Shown here piece by piece: positions 1 through 8,036 of a stretch of 64,000 bases of DNA. The first letter of the stretch is position 1; the number at the start of each line of letters is the position of its first letter. The position numbers and the translations under genes are program-made. Under the pieces are notes generated by a model. The model was not told the origin of the DNA. It ran no database searches and saw only the letters and a program-made list of their open reading frames with translations. Origin of the DNA: Gemmata sp051859125 (GTDB taxonomy: Bacteria > Planctomycetota > Planctomycetia > Gemmatales > Gemmataceae); NCBI RefSeq assembly GCF_051859125.1, contig NZ_JBHYGG010000190.1:3081-67080 (forward strand), in the 5' to 3' direction.

Positions 1-38
1 TGTTCGTGATGGCCGGCATGCGGGGCCGCTCCCTTATT

Positions 39-119
39 AAATCCGAAATTCGAAGCACGAAACTCGAACCGAAGGCCGAAGACAGTTCCTTCGAATTTCG
101 TGCTTCGAATTTCGGATTT
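39..119. repeat. Inverted repeat, family A (copy 1)
   Basis: The arms at 39-62 and 96-119 are exact 24 bp reverse complements built around TTCGTGCTTCGAATTTCGG, with a 33 bp loop. The element starts 5 bp beyond the rbfA stop codon, so it could end the minus-strand nusA-infB-rbfA transcript. The same core recurs at 10945-11018 and 17860-17934. Confidence 0.9.
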
Positions 120-123
120 CGCG

Positions 124-621
124 TCAGTCCGGGCGGTTCGCCGATCCGTCGGCGGGTCCGGGCTGCTCGGCGTGGTCGTCGGTCTCGTCGGTCTCGGTGT
201 CGTCGCCCTCGTCGTCGATGGCGTCCTGGGCGTCTTCACCGGCGGGGGTGGTGCCGTTGGCGGCGTGGTCCGCGGCGATCCGGTCGCTCTCCTCGCGGAT
301 CATCCGCGAGATCTCGACGCTCCGCTTGACCCCCTCGTCGATCACGAACGTGATGTGCGGGACGTACCGGCTGGTGAGTTGGCTGGCGAGCCGGGTCTGG
401 ACGAACCCGGCGGCGCTCTTGAGCCCGTGCATCGTCAGATTCTGCTCCTTCTCGGAGCCCATGACGGACACGAACACCTTGGCGTGCTGAAGGTCGCCGG
501 ACACCTCGGCCCGGGTGACGGTGACGTTCTTGACGCGGGGGTCCTTGATCTCGAACAGGATGGCGTTGGCCGCCGTCTCGCGGATCACTTCCGACACCCG
601 GGCTATGCGGTGCGATTTCAT
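124..621 (-). CDS. rbfA: Ribosome-binding factor A (RbfA)
   Basis: RbfA is a small KH-fold protein that binds the 30S subunit and assists late 16S rRNA maturation. The 165-residue protein opens with the family signature SHRIARVSEVIRE, followed by DPRVKNVTVTRAEVSGDL and a VFVSV strand; the conserved core ends near residue 115. A strongly acidic tail of about 45 residues (many D, E and T) follows and is not part of the usual domain. The ATG at 621 was chosen because the homologous region starts there. A longer reading frame to 723 would run through an inverted repeat and encode it. No clear Shine-Dalgarno precedes this start. It is the last gene of the ylxP-rbfA end of the nusA/infB block; the usual downstream neighbours (truB, ribF) are beyond the window. 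Confidence 0.95.
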   Translation of the reverse strand: MKSHRIARVSEVIRETAANAILFEIKDPRVKNVTVTRAEVSGDLQHAKVFVSVMGSEKEQNLTMHGLKSAAGFVQTRLASQLTSRYVPHITFVIDEGVKRSVEISRMIREESDRIAADHAANGTTPAGEDAQDAIDDEGDDTETDETDDHAEQPGPADGSANRPD

Positions 622-639
622 TTCGTTGTGTTCGATTCC

Positions 640-716
640 GGGCGAGCCGGGAGTGTCAGCGACCGGAACGATTGTGGGCGAGGGGCTCCCGGGCGCTGAC
701 GCTCCCGGCCCGCGCC
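640..716. repeat. Inverted repeat, family B (copy 1)
   Basis: The left arm (640-666) carries GGCGAGCCGGGAGTGTCAGC and the right arm (693-716) its near reverse complement GCTGACGCTCCCGGCCCGC. It fills the 98 bp gap between ylxP and rbfA. Other copies lie at 8113-8186, 21419-21576 and 40721-40880. Confidence 0.85.
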
Positions 717-719
717 GAT

Positions 720-1013
720 TCACACCACCTCGCGGCCGACGGCGGAGTCGCCGCCGAGGTACTCGGCGACGGGGTGCTTGCGGAGGGCCTCGGTGATCTC
801 CGCGAGCACGTGCTGCACGGCGGCGACCTCGGACCCGGCCGCCGCGAACCCGAGCGTGGCGACCTTCACGTCGTCGAGCGAGTCGACCTCGGCGGCCGAC
901 ACGTTGTACTCCACCCGCAGGCGGGCGAGGATGCTGCGCACGACCTGGCGCTTGTCCTTCAGCGTCCGGGACTCGCGGACCAGCAACCGCACGGTGAGGG
1001 AGCCGATTACCAT
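720..1013 (-). CDS. ylxP: DUF503 family protein (YlxP-like)
   Basis: A 97-residue protein of the DUF503 family, opening with MVIGSLTVRLLVRESRTLKD and containing the family's KRQVVRSILARLR segment and the VATLGFAA strand. In Firmicutes this gene (ylxP) sits between infB and rbfA, the same order seen here, which supports the call. Its biochemical role is not established; the conserved position suggests a link to ribosome assembly or translation. The ATG at 1013 begins directly at the conserved N-terminus. The gene lies 91 bp downstream of the infB stop and 98 bp upstream of rbfA, and both gaps are occupied by inverted repeats, which is unusual for an operon interior. Confidence 0.88.
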   Translation of the reverse strand: MVIGSLTVRLLVRESRTLKDKRQVVRSILARLRVEYNVSAAEVDSLDDVKVATLGFAAAGSEVAAVQHVLAEITEALRKHPVAEYLGGDSAVGREVV

Positions 1014-1103
1014 AAGTGGTCAGTGGGGAGTGGACAGTGGGCAGTGGAACAGAGACGTCGGTTCGTCTTTAACTGCCCACCGCCCACTGCCCGCAGCCCA
1101 CTT
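1014..1103. repeat. Inverted repeat, family C (GTGGGCA heptamers, copy 1)
   Basis: The left arm (about 1015-1047) is an imperfect tandem of the 7-mer CAGTGGG; the right arm (about 1071-1103) is the reverse complement type CTGCCCACCGCCCACTGCCC. It exactly fills the gap between infB and ylxP. Related arrays lie at 55488-55523 and 63891-63912. Confidence 0.8.
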
Positions 1104-1104
1104 G

Positions 1105-4100
1105 TCAGAGGGTCCGCGCCCGGATCTCGATCTTGAACGCCTCGATCACGTCGTCGACCTTGATGTCGTCGTACCCGGTGATCTTGAGGCCGCACTCGAA
1201 GCCCTCGCGGACCTCCTTGGCGTCGTCCTTGAACCGCTTGAGGCTGTCGAGGCCGACGACCTTTTCGGACGGCGGGAACACGACCACGCCCTGGCGGATG
1301 ATCCGGACCCGGGCCGACCGCTCCAGGGTGCCGCTGGTGACGAAGCACCCGGCGATGGTGCCCACTTTGCCGACCTTGAACGTCTGGCGGACGACCGCCC
1401 GGCCGAGGTGGACGACCTCCTCGATCGGCTTGAGCCGCCCCTCCAGGGCGCTCTTCACGTCGTCGGTCAGCTTGTAGATGATGTCGTACTCGCGGAGGCT
1501 GATGCCCCGCTCGTCGGCCAGCCGCAGGGCCGCGTCGTCGGCGGTCACGTTGAACCCGATGACGAGCGTGTCCTCGGGGCTGGTCAGGGCCAGCTCGACG
1601 TCCGACTCGCTGATGGCCCCGATGCCGGCGTGCAGCACCCGGGTCGTCACCTCCTCGTGCGTGAGCTTCTCCAGCTCCTTGCGGATCGCCTCGACCGAGC
1701 CGCGGGCCTCGGCCTTGAGGATCACCTTCAGCTCGGTGATCTTCGCCTTGCTCTTGGCGGCCGACAGCTCGCCCAGGTCCTTCGGGGCCGAGAACCGGTT
1801 CAGCGACGCCTCGCGCTCCTTCTGCTCGCGGGCCTCGGCGATCTCCTGGGCCTTGGTCAGCTCGTCGACGACGTAGAACGGGTCGTCGGCGTTCGGGACG
1901 CTGTTGAGGCCGGTGATCCGCACCGGGCTGCTCGGCCCGGCCTGCTTGACCGGCCGGCCCATGTCGTTGTACATCGCCCGGACGCGGCCGAAGGTCGAGC
2001 CGCACAGCACGATGTCGCCCTTCTTGAGCGTGCCCTGCTGGATGAGGACGGTCGCCGTGACGCCCTCGTCGGACGACATGTACGCCTCCAGGCAGCTCCC
2101 GGCCGCCGGGCGGTCCGGGTCGGCGGTGAGTTCCTCGACCTCGGCGACGAGGACGATCGTGTCGAGCAGCTCGGCGATGCCCTGGCCGGTGACGGCGCTG
2201 GTCTCGATAAACTGGACGTCGCCGCCCATGTTGTCCGGGAGCAGGTTCTCGCCGTAGAGCTGCCGCTTGGTCCGGTCCAGGTTGGCGTTGGGCATGTCGA
2301 TCTTGTTGATCGCCACGATGATCTTGACGTCGGCGGCCTTGGCGTGGCTGATCGCCTCCTGCGTCTGGGGCATGACGCCGTCGGTGGCGGCGACCACGAT
2401 CACCGCGATGTCGGTGACGTTGGCCCCGCGGGCCCGCATCTTGGTGAACGCCTCGTGGCCCGGCGTGTCGAGGAACGTGATGAACCGGTCCTCGGTCACG
2501 TCCTGGGTGACGCCGTCGATCTCCTTCTCGACGATGACCTCGCGCTTCACCGACCACGCGCGGATCACCTGCGTGATGCCGCCGGCCTCGGTCGAGACGA
2601 CGTCGGAGTCGTGCCCGTAGTTCTGGCGGATCTTGTCGAGCAGCGACGTCTTGCCGTGGTCGACGTGGCCCATGATCGTGACGACCGGGGGCCGCGGCCG
2701 GAGCTTCTCCGGGTCCACGTTCTCGATCATGTCGCGGTACCGGCGGATCAGCTCGTCTTCCTTGGTCTCCTGCTTCTTGACGACCAGCTCGATGTTCTTC
2801 TCGACGGCGATGAGCGCGGCCGTGTCGAACTCGATGGTCGAGTTGTTGCCGTAGAGCTGGCCCGACTCCTTGAGCAGCCGCTTGATGAGTTCGCCGACCT
2901 TCATGCCGATCGTTTCGGACAGGCTGCGGACGGTGACCGGCAGGGCGATCTCGATCCGCCCCTCCTTGATGATCGGCGGGGCGACCTTGCCCCGCATGTG
3001 CTTGCGGAGGAGCGCGGCCCGCGGCCCGCGGCGGGAGCCCCACTGCTGCTCGATGATGTCGACCTGGCCGCCCGGCCCGAGGACGACGGCCGGCTGGCCG
3101 CCGCCGGGGCCGCGCCCGGCCCCCTGCCGCCCGCGGTGCCGCGAGTCGCGGCCGATGACGCCGCCGCCCTTCTTCTTCTTGTCGTCGTCGTCCTCGGCCC
3201 CGGTGGCGGGGGGGGACGGGTCTGGGGCCGCCGGCCGTCCGGCGATCCGCGACGCGGACCCCTGGCCCGACTTGCTCTCGGGGCCGCGCGGCGGGCCGCC
3301 CGGACCCGCGGGGGCCGGCGCGACCGGCCGCGTGATGTCCGTGAGGGTCATCTTCTGGCCGCGGGCGCTGGCCAGCCGCAGCCGCTCGATCATCTCGGGC
3401 GTGAGCTTCAGACTCGGGGCGCTGGGCGCGGCCTTGTTACCGGGGCCGGGCCGGGGCGCGCCGCCGGGGGGCGGGGAGCCACCCGGGGGCCGCTGACCCT
3501 GGGGGCCGCCCTGTTGCGGGCCGCCGACGCGCTGGCCGGGGCCTCCGCCGCCACCCTGCTGGGGACCGCCGGGGCCGCCCGGACGGGGGCCGCTGCCGGG
3601 CGGGGGCGCGCCGCCGCCGGTCCGCCGGTCGGCGATGAACCGCGGCGGGGCGACCTGCGGGGGCCGCTTGAGAACGTCGGGTCGGCCCGTGTTGCCCGCA
3701 CCGGTCGGGATCACGTTGGGCATCGGGCCCCGCGGGGCGGGCGGGGTCGGGGCCGGGGGCGTCGCCCGCTGGGGCGAGACCGGAGCAGGACCGGGGCCGG
3801 CGGCCACTGCCGGGGTCACCGGCGGCGCGGCCTGCGGAGCCGGGGGCTGCTGTTGCGCGGCGGCCGGGGCCGGCGTGGCGGGCTCGACCACCGGTTCGGG
3901 GGCGGCCGGAGCAGCGACAGGGGCGGCCGGTGTCGGCTTGGCCGACTCGGCGACCGGGGCCGCAGGGGTCGGGTCGGCGGGCGGCGCGGCCGGTCGGGCC
4001 GGCGGGGTGCTCGTCCGCGGCGCGCTCGTGGTCGACGAGGGCCGGTTGCTCGCGAGGTTCCGCATCCCCCCGCCGCCGAGGTTCGGGATGATGTTCTGGC

Positions 4101-4596
4101 GCGGCACGGCCGGGGCGTCGGCCCTCGGCTGCTCGACCGGCTCGGGGGCGCGGGCGGCCGGCGCGGCAGCGGGGGCCGCGGACTCGGGCTGCGGGGCCGG
4201 GGCGGCGACTTCGGCGACCGTGGTCGGTGCGGGCGCGGCCGGCGGCGTGACGGTAACGAGGGGGGCTTCGGGAGCGGCTTTCAGGGTGGGCTTGGCCTTG
4301 GGCAGCGTTTGAATCCGATTGTCCTTTGCGACGGGAGGAATGACCGGCTTTGCGGGCGCAGCGGTCGTGGCGGCGGTCGACGGTGCGGCGGCCTTCGGTC
4401 CCTTCTTCACGCGGCCGCGCAGGGCCTCGGCCTGCGCGGCCTCCAAGCCGTTGAGCTGGCTGGTGATCCCCGCGAAGCCGAGTTCCTTGCACAGGTCCAC
4501 GAGGACCTTACTGTCGACGTTCAGCTCCTTGGCGAGCGCGAACACTCGAACTTTTTTGTCCTTCTCGGGCTTTTCTTTCGTCTGCGGGTTCGACAA
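1105..4596 (-). CDS. infB: Translation initiation factor IF-2
   Basis: IF-2 is the GTPase that delivers initiator fMet-tRNA to the 30S subunit and promotes subunit joining. The 1163-residue protein has an N-terminal IF2_N helix (KKVRVFALAKELNV), then about 500 residues of low-complexity Ala/Pro/Gly-rich linker, then a second IF2_N segment. The GTPase domain begins near residue 640 with G1 GHVDHGKTSLLDKI, G2 GGITQV, G3 DTPGHEAF and G4 NKID, and is followed by domains II to IV ending GYDDIKVDDVIEAFKIEI. It is longer than the roughly 740-890 residues of Bacillus or E. coli because of the linker. The TTG start at 4596 is preferred because AGGAG lies 6 nt upstream; another in-frame TTG at 4626 has no such site. 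Confidence 0.97.
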   Translation of the reverse strand: MSNPQTKEKPEKDKKVRVFALAKELNVDSKVLVDLCKELGFAGITSQLNGLEAAQAEALRGRVKKGPKAAAPSTAATTAAPAKPVIPPVAKDNRIQTLPKAKPTLKAAPEAPLVTVTPPAAPAPTTVAEVAAPAPQPESAAPAAAPAARAPEPVEQPRADAPAVPRQNIIPNLGGGGMRNLASNRPSSTTSAPRTSTPPARPAAPPADPTPAAPVAESAKPTPAAPVAAPAAPEPVVEPATPAPAAAQQQPPAPQAAPPVTPAVAAGPGPAPVSPQRATPPAPTPPAPRGPMPNVIPTGAGNTGRPDVLKRPPQVAPPRFIADRRTGGGAPPPGSGPRPGGPGGPQQGGGGGPGQRVGGPQQGGPQGQRPPGGSPPPGGAPRPGPGNKAAPSAPSLKLTPEMIERLRLASARGQKMTLTDITRPVAPAPAGPGGPPRGPESKSGQGSASRIAGRPAAPDPSPPATGAEDDDDKKKKGGGVIGRDSRHRGRQGAGRGPGGGQPAVVLGPGGQVDIIEQQWGSRRGPRAALLRKHMRGKVAPPIIKEGRIEIALPVTVRSLSETIGMKVGELIKRLLKESGQLYGNNSTIEFDTAALIAVEKNIELVVKKQETKEDELIRRYRDMIENVDPEKLRPRPPVVTIMGHVDHGKTSLLDKIRQNYGHDSDVVSTEAGGITQVIRAWSVKREVIVEKEIDGVTQDVTEDRFITFLDTPGHEAFTKMRARGANVTDIAVIVVAATDGVMPQTQEAISHAKAADVKIIVAINKIDMPNANLDRTKRQLYGENLLPDNMGGDVQFIETSAVTGQGIAELLDTIVLVAEVEELTADPDRPAAGSCLEAYMSSDEGVTATVLIQQGTLKKGDIVLCGSTFGRVRAMYNDMGRPVKQAGPSSPVRITGLNSVPNADDPFYVVDELTKAQEIAEAREQKEREASLNRFSAPKDLGELSAAKSKAKITELKVILKAEARGSVEAIRKELEKLTHEEVTTRVLHAGIGAISESDVELALTSPEDTLVIGFNVTADDAALRLADERGISLREYDIIYKLTDDVKSALEGRLKPIEEVVHLGRAVVRQTFKVGKVGTIAGCFVTSGTLERSARVRIIRQGVVVFPPSEKVVGLDSLKRFKDDAKEVREGFECGLKITGYDDIKVDDVIEAFKIEIRARTL

Positions 4597-4690
4597 GCGA
4601 AACTCCTGTGGGGGTGCCCTGAGCAACCCCAGAACCTTCCGGCGGGCCGCGCCGCGGGTGTACGGGATGGACCGATCGCGCCCCGAATGA

Positions 4691-4696
4691 GTTATA
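4691..4696 (-). promoter_or_regulatory. Candidate -10 element for infB
   Basis: On the minus strand this reads TATAAC within GATTAGAATATAACTC, an AT-rich island in very GC-rich DNA, about 95 nt upstream of the infB start codon. No good -35 hexamer is visible; the expected position overlaps the palindrome at 4704-4736. Confidence 0.45.
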
Positions 4697-4703
4697 TTCT
4701 AAT

Positions 4704-4736
4704 CTCGCGGCCCCTTCTGAAAAGGGGACTTGCGAG
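4704..4736. promoter_or_regulatory. Palindrome upstream of the infB promoter
   Basis: An inverted repeat with core CCCCTT-ctgaa-AAGGGG (4711-4727) and outer arms CTCGC/GCGAG (4704-4708, 4732-4736). It overlaps the expected -35 region of the infB promoter. A second CCCCTT/AAGGGG palindrome (6684-6706) stands upstream of nusA, so it may be a shared operator; a structural role in RNA is equally possible. Confidence 0.4.
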
Positions 4737-4865
4737 ACTCACCGAGGGTAGGGCACTGGGGGCGACGGGGCGAGAAGCGAACTTCCCGTCACTCCCATTA
4801 TTACCGGGTCGTCAACCCTGCGGGCCGATGTCCGTCGCGGCACGGGGTTTACCCCGCTGGGCCGC

Positions 4866-4900
4866 CACAACAAACGCCACGGGGGGCGGACCCCCGTGGC
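4866..4900 (-). terminator. Rho-independent terminator of nusA
   Basis: Read on the minus strand, the hairpin GCCACGGGGG-tccgc-CCCCCGTGGC (4876-4900) is followed by GTTTGTTGTGG. It begins about 30 nt past the nusA stop codon. It implies that infB is at least partly transcribed separately from nusA. Confidence 0.6.
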
Positions 4901-4930
4901 TCGGCTGGCGTCGGGATCGAACGACCAATT

Positions 4931-6388
4931 TCACTCGGCGGATTTCTCCGATTCGGCGGCGGGCACGTCGGCGGCCTGGTCCCCTTCAGACACGGTGGCC
5001 GGCTCCGAGTTCGCGTCGATTTCGGATTCGGCCGCTTCCCCCTCGCCAGCGACCTCGGCCGTCTCGCCCTCGGCGACCCCGGCCGTCTCGCCTTCTTCGG
5101 TGGCTTCGCCCTCAACCACTTCTCCCTCGGCCGCCGCCGCGGCGGCCTCGGCTTCCGCGAGGGCCTGCTGCTCGGCGCGGGCCGCTTCCTCGGCCTGCCG
5201 CCGCTCGTCCTCGACGCTCCGCTCCATCTCGTCGGCGTACTCTTCCGCGTACATCACGACCTCGTCGGACTGCTCCGGGGTGAGCCCGGAGAACTCCGCG
5301 AGCCCCTCGGCGTCGGTCATGGTGATGTCGTTGTACGACAGGAACCCCTGGTCGATGAGGGCGTTGGCGAGTTCGGGGCTCGCGTGCGGGAGCTGCCCGA
5401 ACCACCGCTCGGCCCGCTCCAGCGCCTCGGCCAGTTCGTCGTGGGTCATGATCTCGATGTCCCAGCCGACGAGCTTGCTCGCGAGCCGGACGTTCTGCCC
5501 GCGGCGGCCGATGGCCAGCGAGAGCTGGTCGTCGGTGACGAGCACGATGGCCCGCCCGAGCCGCGAGTAGGTGAACACCTCGCTGATCTGGGCCGGCTGG
5601 AGCGCGTTGGGGATGAGCACCTGGAGCGCGTCGTTCCACCGGACGATGTCGATCCGCTCGCCGTTGAGCTCCTCGATCACGTTCTTGATGCGGCTCCCGC
5701 GGACCCCGACGCACGCGCCGACGCAGTCGACCTTCAGGTCGATGCTGGTGACGGCGACCTTGGACCGGTACCCGGCCTCGCGGGCGACGGCCCGGATGTC
5801 GATGATCCGCTCGTCGATCTCGGGGATCTCCTCCTCGAACAGCGACCGGACGAAGTCCGGGTGGCACCGGCTGAGGACGATCTTGACCCGGTGGCCCTGC
5901 TTGCGGACCTCGAGGATGACGGCCTTGACCCGGTCGCCGACGTGCTGGCTCTCGCCCGGGATCTGCTCGCTGCGGGGGAGCAGGGCCTCGCTCTTGCCGA
6001 GCGACACGATGGCGGTGCCGGCGTCCACGCGGGTCACGGTGCCGACGACGAGCTGGCCCTTCTTGGCCGAGAACTCGTTGAACACCGTGTCCGACTCGGC
6101 CTCGCGGATCTTCTGGATGATCATCTGCTTGGCGGACTGCGCGGCGATCCGGCCGAGGGTCTCGGGGTCGAGTTCGACATCGCCGTGCTTGGCGGTGATG
6201 TGGCCGTCGTTCGGGTCGATGCTCACGAACACGCCGGACTCGACGCCGAAGTGCCGCTCGGCGGCCACCTGAATGGCCGACGCGATGCCGTTGAGGATCG
6301 TCTCACGGGGGATCTTGCGGTCCTCGTGCAACTTCTCGACGAGCTTGAGGATCTCTTCCCCCGGCCCCTTCTCTTTCTTGATCGTCAT
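4931..6388 (-). CDS. nusA: Transcription termination/antitermination factor NusA
   Basis: NusA binds RNA polymerase and nascent RNA and tunes pausing, termination and antitermination. In the 485-residue protein the N-terminal polymerase-binding domain spans about 1-105, the S1 domain about 110-175 (GQLVVGTVTRVDAG), and the two KH domains about 195-320 (GACVGVRGSRI and LAIGRRGQNVRLA). A helix-hairpin-helix-like segment follows near 345-375. The last 90 residues are an acidic Glu/Ala tail, a feature shared with the rbfA product next door. The ATG at 6388 has GGAG 7 nt upstream. The gene normally directly upstream, rimP, is absent here, and infB follows only after a 334 bp gap containing a terminator. 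Confidence 0.96.
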   Translation of the reverse strand: MTIKKEKGPGEEILKLVEKLHEDRKIPRETILNGIASAIQVAAERHFGVESGVFVSIDPNDGHITAKHGDVELDPETLGRIAAQSAKQMIIQKIREAESDTVFNEFSAKKGQLVVGTVTRVDAGTAIVSLGKSEALLPRSEQIPGESQHVGDRVKAVILEVRKQGHRVKIVLSRCHPDFVRSLFEEEIPEIDERIIDIRAVAREAGYRSKVAVTSIDLKVDCVGACVGVRGSRIKNVIEELNGERIDIVRWNDALQVLIPNALQPAQISEVFTYSRLGRAIVLVTDDQLSLAIGRRGQNVRLASKLVGWDIEIMTHDELAEALERAERWFGQLPHASPELANALIDQGFLSYNDITMTDAEGLAEFSGLTPEQSDEVVMYAEEYADEMERSVEDERRQAEEAARAEQQALAEAEAAAAAAEGEVVEGEATEEGETAGVAEGETAEVAGEGEAAESEIDANSEPATVSEGDQAADVPAAESEKSAE

Positions 6389-6756
6389 GCTGTCTCCGCC
6401 GCGGGGTCAGAGGACAGAAGTCAGAGGTCGGGGGCCAGGGACCGGTACGGTCCCTGGGTCTCCGTCTTGTCTTCTGCTGTCTGTCCTCCGTCCTCTGATT
6501 GCTTTGCTGCGCTCTGGAATAACGCCGACACCGGCTCGGGCCTCTACCACGCCGCGGAGGCGGGGGCAGTTCGAGGGGGGCCGAAGGAGCGGCCCGCCCG
6601 AACCGACACCCGACTCCCCGATGTGGCGGCCTGAGCCGGTGCATCGATGGGTCGTGGTAATTCGTCGTAGGTATTGTGGCGCTGCCCCTTCCGGAAAGCA
6701 AGGGGCTGTGCGGCATTTCGTCGTGCGGATTTTCGAGCGTGCCGGGGGGCCGCACG
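6389..6756. repeat. Gene-free leader of nusA with family E repeat
   Basis: This 368 bp stretch has no credible gene. At about 6408-6500 it carries a family E inverted repeat (left CAGAGGACAGAAGTCAGAGG, right CTGTCTGTCCTCCGTCCTCTG) with a nested GGGACCGGTACGGTCCC hairpin. A GCCCCTT/AAGGGGC palindrome lies at 6684-6706. A weak -10-like CACAAT (minus strand, 6673-6678) stands next to it, which would give nusA a 5' leader of about 280 nt. Confidence 0.5.
6684..6706. promoter_or_regulatory. Palindrome upstream of nusA
   Basis: GCCCCTT (6684-6690) and AAGGGGC (6700-6706) form an inverted repeat with a 9 nt spacer, just upstream (minus strand) of the -10-like CACAAT at 6673-6678. The half-site matches the palindrome in front of infB at 4711-4727. 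Confidence 0.35.
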
Positions 6757-7149
6757 TCACACCATGTCGGTGTCGGCCGCGATGTGGTCGTCGCGCCGCT
6801 TACGCTTCGCGGCGCGCCGCGGCTTCACGAAGAACGCGAGTGCCCCCGCCAGCGCCAGCCCGAACGTGGCGGCGATCAACTTCGGGTCCGTGTGGACCGC
6901 GAGCGGCGTGACGAACGCGACGAGGAACACGGCGGCCGCGAGCGCGCCCCGGCGGCGCGACACGAGCGCGCACCCGAGGACCCCCAGGACCGCCGCACCG
7001 AGGAGCACGGCCGCGGCCAACCGGAGGTCGTCCCCGGTGGGGGGCTCGAGCAGCGCCCGCGTTGCGCCCGGGTCGATCAGCCACGCCGCCCCCAGGGCCC
7101 CCGAGCCGACGGCCCCGAGAGCGCCCAGAACCAGTGCCGCACCCCGCAT
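6757..7149 (-). CDS. Small four-helix membrane protein, function unknown
   Basis: A 130-residue protein I do not recognise. It has four predicted membrane segments: residues about 3-25 (Ala/Gly/Leu-rich), 42-62 (LRLAAAVLLGAAVLGVLGCAL), 68-84 and 90-108. A basic cytoplasmic tail (KPRRAAKRKRRDD) follows. A short loop between helices 1 and 2 carries the only acidic cluster. The ATG at 7149 has GGGG about 6 nt upstream, and a -10-like TATAAA (7188-7193) lies 39 nt upstream, overlapping the stop codon of the neighbouring gene. The gene could therefore be transcribed alone or together with the DUF457 gene upstream. Confidence 0.7.
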   Translation of the reverse strand: MRGAALVLGALGAVGSGALGAAWLIDPGATRALLEPPTGDDLRLAAAVLLGAAVLGVLGCALVSRRRGALAAAVFLVAFVTPLAVHTDPKLIAATFGLALAGALAFFVKPRRAAKRKRRDDHIAADTDMV

Positions 7150-7188
7150 GGTGTCCCCTTCCCGTTGCAGAATGGGCGAGTCACACCT

Positions 7189-7929
7189 TTATAGGTTGGC
7201 GGCGTGTCGCCCGGCGGGGAACGGGGGCGGAGTTTCGCGCTCCGACATCATGCGGCGGTTGCGGCGGCGCTCGACCGGCGGCGGGTCGTCGTCGGGGGGC
7301 CGCTGGTAGTCCTTGTACGCGAGGTACCCGAGGCCTCCGAGCATGGCGTAGCAGCTCGCCGTGGCGATCAGCGACGACGAACTGAACTTCACCGCGCTGC
7401 CGGCCGACGACTTGAGCACGATCTTCACCCCGCGGAGGTCCACGGAGTAGATCTCGTCGAGGACCAGGTGCGACGCGAACCCGACCATGACCCCGCCGGC
7501 CATCAGGAGCCGGACGCTGCGGTCCGGCGAGTGGTAGCACAGGTACACCACGAGCCCGGCGATGAACAGCGCCGGGATGCTGTGGTACATGCCCCTGTGG
7601 ACGCTCAGCTTCATGAACAGCCGCGACACGAAGTACCGCACGAAGATGTACCCGAACAGCATGCACGCGAGGATCGCCTCGCGGGTCATCCCGGCGTGGA
7701 CGAGCCGCGGGAGCAGGATCAGCGGGAGCACGGTGGCGGCCAGCCCGAACATCTCGCGGACCGGGATGCCGGAGTCGCTGTCGAGGTCCGGGAGCATCCC
7801 GCCGATGCCGGTGAGCCCGGCGGCCAGGATCGCGGCGTCGGTGTCGAACCCGAGCGGCTGCACGGCGACGCCGCCGTAGATCACGCCGCAGGCGCTGGAC
7901 ACGGTAATGTGCGTGCGGAATCCGGCCAC
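7189..7929 (-). CDS. Membrane-bound metal-dependent hydrolase, DUF457/YdjM family
   Basis: A 246-residue integral membrane protein matching the YdjM/DUF457 group. It opens MAGFRTHITVSSACGVIYGG with the family's early His, followed by GGMLPDLDSDSGIP, the acidic metal-site motif, then HRGMYHSIPALF and ASHLVLDEIYS. These His/Asp positions are the basis of the metal-dependent hydrolase label; no substrate is known. Five or six hydrophobic helices are visible, and the last 30 residues are polar and Arg/Pro-rich. The start is GTG at 7929 with GGTGA just upstream. The gene precedes the small membrane protein at 6757-7149 by 39 bp on the same strand. Confidence 0.8.
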   Translation of the reverse strand: MAGFRTHITVSSACGVIYGGVAVQPLGFDTDAAILAAGLTGIGGMLPDLDSDSGIPVREMFGLAATVLPLILLPRLVHAGMTREAILACMLFGYIFVRYFVSRLFMKLSVHRGMYHSIPALFIAGLVVYLCYHSPDRSVRLLMAGGVMVGFASHLVLDEIYSVDLRGVKIVLKSSAGSAVKFSSSSLIATASCYAMLGGLGYLAYKDYQRPPDDDPPPVERRRNRRMMSERETPPPFPAGRHAANL

Positions 7930-8036
7930 GGGTCACCGGGGTTGGGGTCGGGGGCGCTTCGGCGGCAATGGTGCGCAAAGGTGCGGGTGCGGTGCAAGCC
8001 CAACCGTCCCCGGGCGGCCTCGGACGGAAGCCAGGT

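Noticed and set aside
4594..4626. Upstream TTG (4626) as the infB start
   Set aside because: It has no ribosome site and adds only ten non-conserved residues, while TTG 4596 has AGGAG 6 nt upstream.
778..5283. A 1501-codon open reading frame on the plus strand opposite infB and nusA
   Set aside because: It is antisense to two clearly conserved genes, its product is Arg/Asp/Val-rich with no recognisable domain, and long spurious frames are expected at about 70% GC.
6389..6756. A hidden rimP upstream of nusA
   Set aside because: The frames here encode repeat sequence and Arg/Pro-rich nonsense; no RimP-like segment was found on either strand.
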